NCBI GenBank assembly: GCA_037179335.1
Contig: JAKZHN010000023.1
Coordinates: 248,001 to 312,000 of the forward strand
Direction: 5' to 3'
DNA: 64,000 nt
Source: Cyclaneusma minus
Lineage: Eukaryota > Ascomycota > Leotiomycetes > Marthamycetales > Marthamycetaceae
The translations under genes were made by a program, and so were the position numbers. The notes below the pieces were generated by a model. It was not told where the DNA came from. It was given only the letters and a program-made list of their open reading frames with translations, and did no database searches. Shown piece by piece: positions 63,561 to 64,000 of the stretch (positions are counted from its first letter, which is position 1; every line of letters begins with the position of its first letter).

Positions 63561-64000
63561 GATGCCGTAGGTATTAGGTATTCGGCGGCGGAAGAGGGAA
63601 GTTTCGTAGTCATCTAGGTCGCGGGAGAAGGGTCATATTCGACGAGAGGCTGTTCTGTCGACGTCGAGAGAGTGAAGATCATGCACTCAATGTGACTTTC
63701 GTCGTCTCCTGTCCCTCGTCACAATGTGGCGCCGGTGTGGCGCCAATGTGGCTAGTGCGTGTGGCTTACCAGATTCTGCGACTCTGCGGGCCGGCAGCTG
63801 CCGAGAAGCCGCCCCTGACTCGCAGTAGTCCATGTCTGATAACATAGCCTTCGATTTTATATATGATATTCGACTTTAAAAACCTACTACATGTAAATGG
63901 AATTAACGACTCAGAATGTGAGGACGGGAGCAAACGTGCATGAAACATTCTACGGCCAAGAGGTGATTCCCCAAGCCACACGCGGAGAAAGTCTAAGGGT
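63561..64000. other. MGM1 upstream region
   Basis: Promoter and leader of MGM1; no other gene is seen. It includes an arm fragment of the intronic inverted-repeat element near 63698 and a short GTGGCGCC repeat near 63725-63750. Confidence 0.5.
63692..63722. repeat. Fragment related to the MGM1-intron inverted repeat
   Basis: TTCGTCGTCTCCTGTC (63698-63713) is identical to the outer arm of the element at 60915-61124, and the fragment is bounded by GTGAC and GTCAC. It may be a deletion remnant of a second copy. Confidence 0.5.

Overview
This window is nuclear DNA from a filamentous ascomycete (Pezizomycotina). The evidence is short GT-AG introns of 52-84 nt with CTAAC/CTAAT branch sites, orthologues of fungal housekeeping genes (MRT4, U1-70K, mL43, uL4m, MDM10, a ZIP zinc transporter, MGM1), and a bipartite composition in which an AT-saturated, gene-free block abuts normal GC sequence at about 10.45 kb. 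A Leotiomycete-like genome with RIP-type isochores is my guess; the sequence does not fix the genus.

Layout. 1-10.45 kb is an extremely AT-rich, decayed repeat block with no credible gene. 10.45-35.7 kb holds ordinary genes: two hypothetical proteins, a rhomboid protease, an intron-bearing tRNA-like gene, MRT4, a U1-70K/mL43 head-to-head pair, and three members (P1, P2, P3) of an unrecognised paralogous family. P2 and P3 are in tandem on the minus strand. P3 is a pseudogene with one frameshift and two in-frame TGA codons. A degenerate minisatellite of about 21 bp encodes heptads in P3 and continues as non-coding DNA downstream of P1 and P2.

37.2-43.5 kb is the most unusual part: a head-to-tail array of about 19 diverged units of roughly 300 bp, each built around a TATA box (GGCTATAAAAGCAGCC) followed about 30 bp later by an initiator-like ACCATGCTC/ACCAAGCTC. 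A second array lies at 51.4-58.7 kb. Its first six units point right and the following dozen or more point left, so the two sets converge near 53.2 kb; many of the left-pointing units carry a CACGTG box 29-50 bp upstream of TATA. I find no reading frame conserved across units. I interpret the arrays as batteries of promoter-bearing, possibly non-coding transcription units; this is inference.

Between the arrays (43.7-50.9 kb) sit uL4m and MDM10 (divergent) and a four-exon ZIP transporter. After the second array come SINE-like and duplicated sequences, then MGM1, whose 384-nt second intron contains a 210-bp inverted-repeat element resembling a MITE.

Working together: mL43 and uL4m belong to the mitochondrial large ribosomal subunit, MDM10 to ERMES/SAM, and MGM1 to inner-membrane fusion, so mitochondrial genes are well represented, but they are scattered and not an operon. 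Coordinates of spliced genes rest on splice signals and protein-family continuity only.
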